Shown here: piece by piece, positions 22,369 through 24,686 of the stretch | Position numbering within the stretch: position 1 is the stretch's first letter | How the letters are laid out: each line of letters opens with the position of its first letter | From: Phascolarctobacterium sp. | Lineage (GTDB): Bacteria > Bacillota > Negativicutes > Acidaminococcales > Acidaminococcaceae | Direction: 5' to 3' | Assembly (NCBI GenBank): GCA_004558595.1 | Contig: SFCN01000033.1 | Location: 1-24,686 of the forward strand | Length of the DNA stretch: 24,686 bases | The notes under the pieces: model-generated | Told to the model about the DNA's origin: nothing | Databases searched by the model: none | The model's input: only the letters and a program-made list of their open reading frames with translations | Program-made: the position numbers and the translations under genes

Positions 22369-23813
22369 ATGACCCCCAATATGATGATTATACTAGCGAA
22401 GCACCAGCTTTCACCATGGGGCAGGTTAATACTCTACGCAATTTCATCAAGTCATTTGTAAAATACGGCGATAATAAAGAAATATTGTACGAAATAGATC
22501 ATGGTAAGATCAGACCATCCAAAAGCTTGCAGGATGCGATAGCGTCTATGCTAAAGGGTAATAAGGAATTTATTATGATCGATGAGCAAAAAGAAGTCTA
22601 TGATGAAATATTGAAGCAGGCGAAGGCCTGTCAAAAAGATCATAAGAAACGTACCATTATTTGTCAGGGCGGACCTGGTACTGGAAAAAGTGTTATTGCC
22701 ATTAATTTGCTTTCTGCATTGACACATAATGGACAGTTTGTGCAATATGTATCCAAAAATAGTGCACCTAGACAAGTGTATTCCGCCAAGCTCAAGGGCA
22801 GTATTAAGAAAAGCTCCGTGGATAATATGTTTAAGGGCTCGGGTAGCTATACCGAGGTGTCTAAAAATATGATTCATACTGTGCTTGTTGATGAGGCACA
22901 TCGATTAGCTGCCAAATCAGGCATGTTTCATAATAAGGGCGAGAATCAGATAAAAGAACTTATTCATTCGGCAGCTTGTTCAGTTTTCTTTATAGATGAA
23001 AGCCAGCGAGTTACCATGGATGATATTGGTTCCGTTGCTGCTATTGAAAAATATGCAGAGATGGAAAAATCTGAAGTCACGAAAATGGAGTTGATTTCGC
23101 AATTTAGGTGTAATGGCTCTAATGGATATCTTGCTTGGCTCGATAATTTGTTGGAGATTAGGCAAACTGCGAATTATAATCTGGAGGGGATTGACTATGA
23201 TTTTTGTGTATGTCCATCTCCAGAAGTTTTAAGAGATAAGATTTTAGAGAAGAATAAAAAGACCAATAAAGCCAGAATACTTGCAGGCTACTGTTGGAAT
23301 TGGCCCAAGGAAGGGCGTAATGATACCAATTATCACGATATACGTATAGGTGATTTTGAGATAAGCTGGAATTTGTCCGATGGTAAAGCTTTTGCCATCA
23401 GTGAAACCTCTGTAAATGAAGCTGGTTGCATTCATACTACCCAGGGCTTGGAGTTTGATTATGTGGGTGTTATTATTGGTGATGACATGCGGTATGAAAA
23501 TGGACATGTTATTACTGATTTTACTAAAAGAGCATCTACTGACCAGTCCATTAAAGGGCTAAAGTCTCTGTATAGAGAGGATAAGGAAATGGCCTTAGCA
23601 AGGGCGGAAGAGATTATTAAAAATACATATCGTACCTTGATGACTAGGGGCATGAAGGGCTGTTATATTTATTGCACTGATAAGGCTTTAAGTGATTATA
23701 TTCAAAGCAGGCTTCCTCATAAAGTTATTACTTATCCAATGGTTGGAGAACATCAAGGCCTGCAGGCTGCTGAAAGCAGAGCCTTTTATGGAAAAAATGA
23801 ACAGAAAGAGTAA
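22332..23813 (+). CDS. DUF2075 protein, C-terminal P-loop ATPase/helicase-like fragment
   Basis: Fragment of up to 493 residues carrying the DUF2075 ATPase (related to the Schlafen-type P-loop domain and superfamily-1 helicases). Walker A is QGGPGTGKS (112-120 counted from TTG 22332) and Walker B is LVDEAHRL (DEAH 187-190). Later helicase-like motifs are FIDESQRVT, LISQFRCNGSNGYL and HTTQGLEFDYVGVIIG. The TTG at 22332 is only where the frame can formally begin; no ribosome site precedes it, and the next start, ATG 22416, has none either. Translation is therefore doubtful unless ribosomes shift from the upstream frame. Motifs themselves are undamaged, so the break may be recent. Confidence 0.7.
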   Translation: MHNYYRQAPDPLDDPQYDDYTSEAPAFTMGQVNTLRNFIKSFVKYGDNKEILYEIDHGKIRPSKSLQDAIASMLKGNKEFIMIDEQKEVYDEILKQAKACQKDHKKRTIICQGGPGTGKSVIAINLLSALTHNGQFVQYVSKNSAPRQVYSAKLKGSIKKSSVDNMFKGSGSYTEVSKNMIHTVLVDEAHRLAAKSGMFHNKGENQIKELIHSAACSVFFIDESQRVTMDDIGSVAAIEKYAEMEKSEVTKMELISQFRCNGSNGYLAWLDNLLEIRQTANYNLEGIDYDFCVCPSPEVLRDKILEKNKKTNKARILAGYCWNWPKEGRNDTNYHDIRIGDFEISWNLSDGKAFAISETSVNEAGCIHTTQGLEFDYVGVIIGDDMRYENGHVITDFTKRASTDQSIKGLKSLYREDKEMALARAEEIIKNTYRTLMTRGMKGCYIYCTDKALSDYIQSRLPHKVITYPMVGEHQGLQAAESRAFYGKNEQKE

Positions 23814-23967
23814 TAGTAAAAAAACGACCTTAGGGAAAGCATTAGTGCTCCAGCACGGTGAGAAGATGATTGTGGTAATTAGAACTCTCGCTACGCTGGG
23901 GTGCTTGTTTTATATGGGAGCAGAGTGACCAAGTCAGCGAATAAAAATGTTACAATTTGTTCGTAAT
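23788..23967 (+). pseudogene. Decayed remnant of a short repeat-domain gene
   Basis: After the DUF2075 frame, one frame reads TTLGKALVLQHGEKMIVVI and a second, shifted at about 23880, reads SRYAGVLVLYGSRVTKSANK. Joined, they resemble the short domain with a LxNGEKMxVI...YADIDVxFEDGxxVxN pattern found repeatedly in many Firmicute proteins. The first frame alone (from ATG 23788 or 23797) gives 46 or 43 residues and has no ribosome site. I read it as a fragment with a frameshift; the family likeness is from memory and weak. Confidence 0.3.
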
Positions 23968-24004
23968 ATAAACTGTTGTATAATATAGAGAAAAGTTGTA
24001 TAAT
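23957..24004 (+). promoter_or_regulatory. Tandem overlapping promoters before the 24.0 kb RNA
   Basis: A 13-bp direct repeat GTTGTATAATATA (23975-23987 and 23995-24007) provides two TATAAT boxes. The first pairs with TTGTTC (23957-23962, 16-nt spacer). The second (23999-24004) pairs with TTGTAT (23976-23981, 17-nt spacer), which is part of the first repeat unit. Confidence 0.6.
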
Positions 24005-24010
24005 ATATTT

Positions 24011-24116
24011 AGTTGCAGCGGTAGCCTTGCAGGCACAGTTTAGTGCGTGTGAGGAGCTTCTGCCCGAACGTGCGGTTCGGTTGGCACCTGTCAGAGCTTG
24101 ACAGGTGCTTTTTTGC
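24011..24116 (+). ncRNA. Candidate small RNA or attenuator leader, family unknown
   Basis: About 106 nt between strong tandem promoters and a strong terminator, with no plausible ORF. Visible structure: a GCAC/GTGC hairpin with loop AGTTTA (24031-24044), CCGAAC/GTTCGG with loop GTGCG (24063-24079), then the terminator stem. It does not match SRP RNA, tmRNA, tRNA, TPP, SAM or T-box features I know. It could be an independent small RNA, or a leader that controls the nuclease gene 105 nt downstream. Confidence 0.45.
24083..24115 (+). terminator. Terminator of the 24.0 kb RNA
   Basis: Ten-bp stem GCACCTGTCA/TGACAGGTGC with loop GAGCT, followed by TTTTTT. Confidence 0.85.
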
Positions 24117-24152
24117 TATATGGGTGGATTTACGAAGGAGGAGGCGATTTCA

Positions 24153-24209
24153 TTGGGGGAGTTTTACAAAATTATCATGCAAGAAGTAAGAAGATTATGC
24201 TATAATTAA
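24153..24209 (+). CDS. Possible short peptide before the PDDEXK gene
   Basis: A TTG-initiated frame of 18 residues (MGEFYKIIMQEVRRLCYN) with AAGGAGGAGG about 8 nt upstream, an unusually strong ribosome site for so short a frame. Its TAA lies 13 nt before the next ATG and overlaps that gene's ribosome site. It may be a coupled leader peptide or chance. Confidence 0.25.
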   Translation: MGEFYKIIMQEVRRLCYN

Positions 24210-24221
24210 GGAGGAGAGAAG

Positions 24222-24686
24222 ATGAGTGATTGCGTTCCTGAAACTACTAACGATAGTCTGCTGGCCGCTAAGGAAAAGCTACTTCAGCAGATTCAGACTA
24301 TGAATTTATTCGATGATGTTTTCACAGCCGTTATCTTTAAGGATGAGGGTGCATGTCGGCATCTGGTACGTGAGCTGATGCAAAATCCCACGCTTAGGCT
24401 CATTGCGGTCCGCACACAGGATGATATTCCCCAACTGATAAGCAAAAGTCCTAGGCTGGATATTGTGGCGGAGGATGCAGAGGGCACTCTATATGAAATC
24501 GAGGTGCAGCGCTTGGAGGAGCCGGCACCGGCGCGAAGGGTGCGCTATTACACTTCTGTGATGGATAGTGAGCTTTTGCGCAAGGGAGTGGGCTATGACA
24601 AGCTGCCGGAGGTGTATCTTTTCTATATATCTGAAAAGGACATCTGGTGTAATGGGCATACTGTTTATCATGTGCAGCAGTCATTA
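24222..24686 (+). CDS. PD-(D/E)XK nuclease family transposase (Rpn/PDDEXK_2-like), 3' truncated by window
   Basis: First 155 residues of a protein that runs off the window. The catalytic region is SPRLDIVAEDAEGTLYEIEVQR: D near 79, then E-V-Q, the D...ExQ variant typical of the Rpn/PDDEXK_2 group. YYTSVMDSELLRKGVGYDKL follows, again family-like. Members promote recombination or are classed as transposase-like and occur in many copies in Negativicutes and other gut Firmicutes. AGGAGG (24209-24214) is 7 nt before the ATG, and TATAAT with an upstream TG lies at 24201-24206, too close to be the only promoter for a leader but usable for a short one. Confidence 0.82.
   Translation, partial: MSDCVPETTNDSLLAAKEKLLQQIQTMNLFDDVFTAVIFKDEGACRHLVRELMQNPTLRLIAVRTQDDIPQLISKSPRLDIVAEDAEGTLYEIEVQRLEEPAPARRVRYYTSVMDSELLRKGVGYDKLPEVYLFYISEKDIWCNGHTVYHVQQSL

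Larger units (their letters stand above)
21889..23813 (+). pseudogene. Frameshifted DUF2075 nuclease-ATPase gene (whole locus)
   Basis: Two overlapping frames together encode one DUF2075-type protein of about 650 residues. The break is near 22311-22331: the first frame carries SYAQLISDY and then drifts into LALFCIIIID, while the second frame reads LQPCAFLHNYYRQAPDP directly after an in-frame TGA at 22311. The LQPCA(Y/F)LHNY motif belongs to the intact family, so the join has lost bases upstream of it (net length not a multiple of three). An assembly error is possible. Confidence 0.7.

Noticed and set aside
22320..22370. Programmed -1 frameshift at the T6 run joining the two DUF2075 frames
   Set aside because: The codon phasing (CTT TTT TGC) does not give a classic X XXY YYZ heptamer, and slippage there would skip the conserved LQPCA residues that are still encoded in the other frame. 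A deletion fits better.
24011..24116. Group II intron domain V or SRP RNA
   Set aside because: The CGTGCGGTTC stretch recalls domain V, but the matching 5' strand with its AGC triad is missing; the GGAAG-type SRP apical loop is absent too.
1..24686. CRISPR arrays and tRNA or rRNA genes
   Set aside because: No regularly spaced short repeats and no cloverleaf or rRNA-like sequence were recognised on reading both strands.

Overview
The window reads as chromosome of a strictly anaerobic diderm Firmicute (class Negativicutes; an Acidaminococcaceae/Phascolarctobacterium-like organism is my best guess). It combines a large filamentous-haemagglutinin-type exoprotein, which implies an outer membrane, with Firmicute-style AGGAGG ribosome sites, the anaerobe thiS-F-G-H set, the [FeFe]-hydrogenase maturase HydE, a four-subunit 2-oxoacid:ferredoxin oxidoreductase, GatCAB and a DASS dicarboxylate carrier. 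The taxon is inferred from gene content only.

Layout. 1-1240: 3' end of a beta-helical adhesin with 63-bp tandem repeats, closed by a terminator. 1346-2758: a tiny FeoB-associated-type Cys-rich membrane protein, a short promoter-hairpin-terminator unit, then alr. 2884-6602 (minus): thiS-thiF-thiG-thiH-tenI/thiE for the thiazole half of thiamin, from one strong promoter through a leader whose terminator carries an embedded hairpin; this looks like the thiS motif (HMP-PP riboswitch). 6689-8227: a membrane diguanylate cyclase. 8252-10629 (minus): hydE, a small unknown ORF flanked by a 33-bp direct repeat, and mnmA. 10655-11743: cysK, preceded by a short upstream ORF that ends Cys-Cys-stop. 11905-12421 (minus): an Rrf2 regulator with three Fe-S-type cysteines. 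12530-13999: DASS transporter. 14011-14192: a terminator between two inverted copies of a GC-rich intergenic repeat. 14194-16939 (minus): korD-A-B-C. 17181-17861: a divergent TetR regulator. 17945-21159: gatC-gatA-gatB and a terminator.

From about 21250 the sequence becomes visibly richer in AT and looks accessory. It holds a MazG-like pyrophosphohydrolase coupled to a frameshifted DUF2075 protein (PD-(D/E)XK-like nuclease plus P-loop/DEAH ATPase), a decayed gene remnant, a probable small RNA or attenuator, and the 5' part of a PDDEXK/Rpn-type transposase-like gene that runs off the window.

Several core genes share sulfur chemistry: ThiS/ThiF/ThiG (thiocarboxylate transfer), MnmA (tRNA 2-thiolation), CysK (cysteine synthesis) and an Rrf2 regulator that probably senses Fe-S. 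The DASS carrier and the Kor complex converge on each other and could join dicarboxylate uptake to ferredoxin-linked 2-oxoacid metabolism. The most rewarding points are the regulatory leaders (thiS, cysK, alr, the 24.0 kb unit), the repeat-flanked small ORF before mnmA, and the broken MazG-DUF2075 module.
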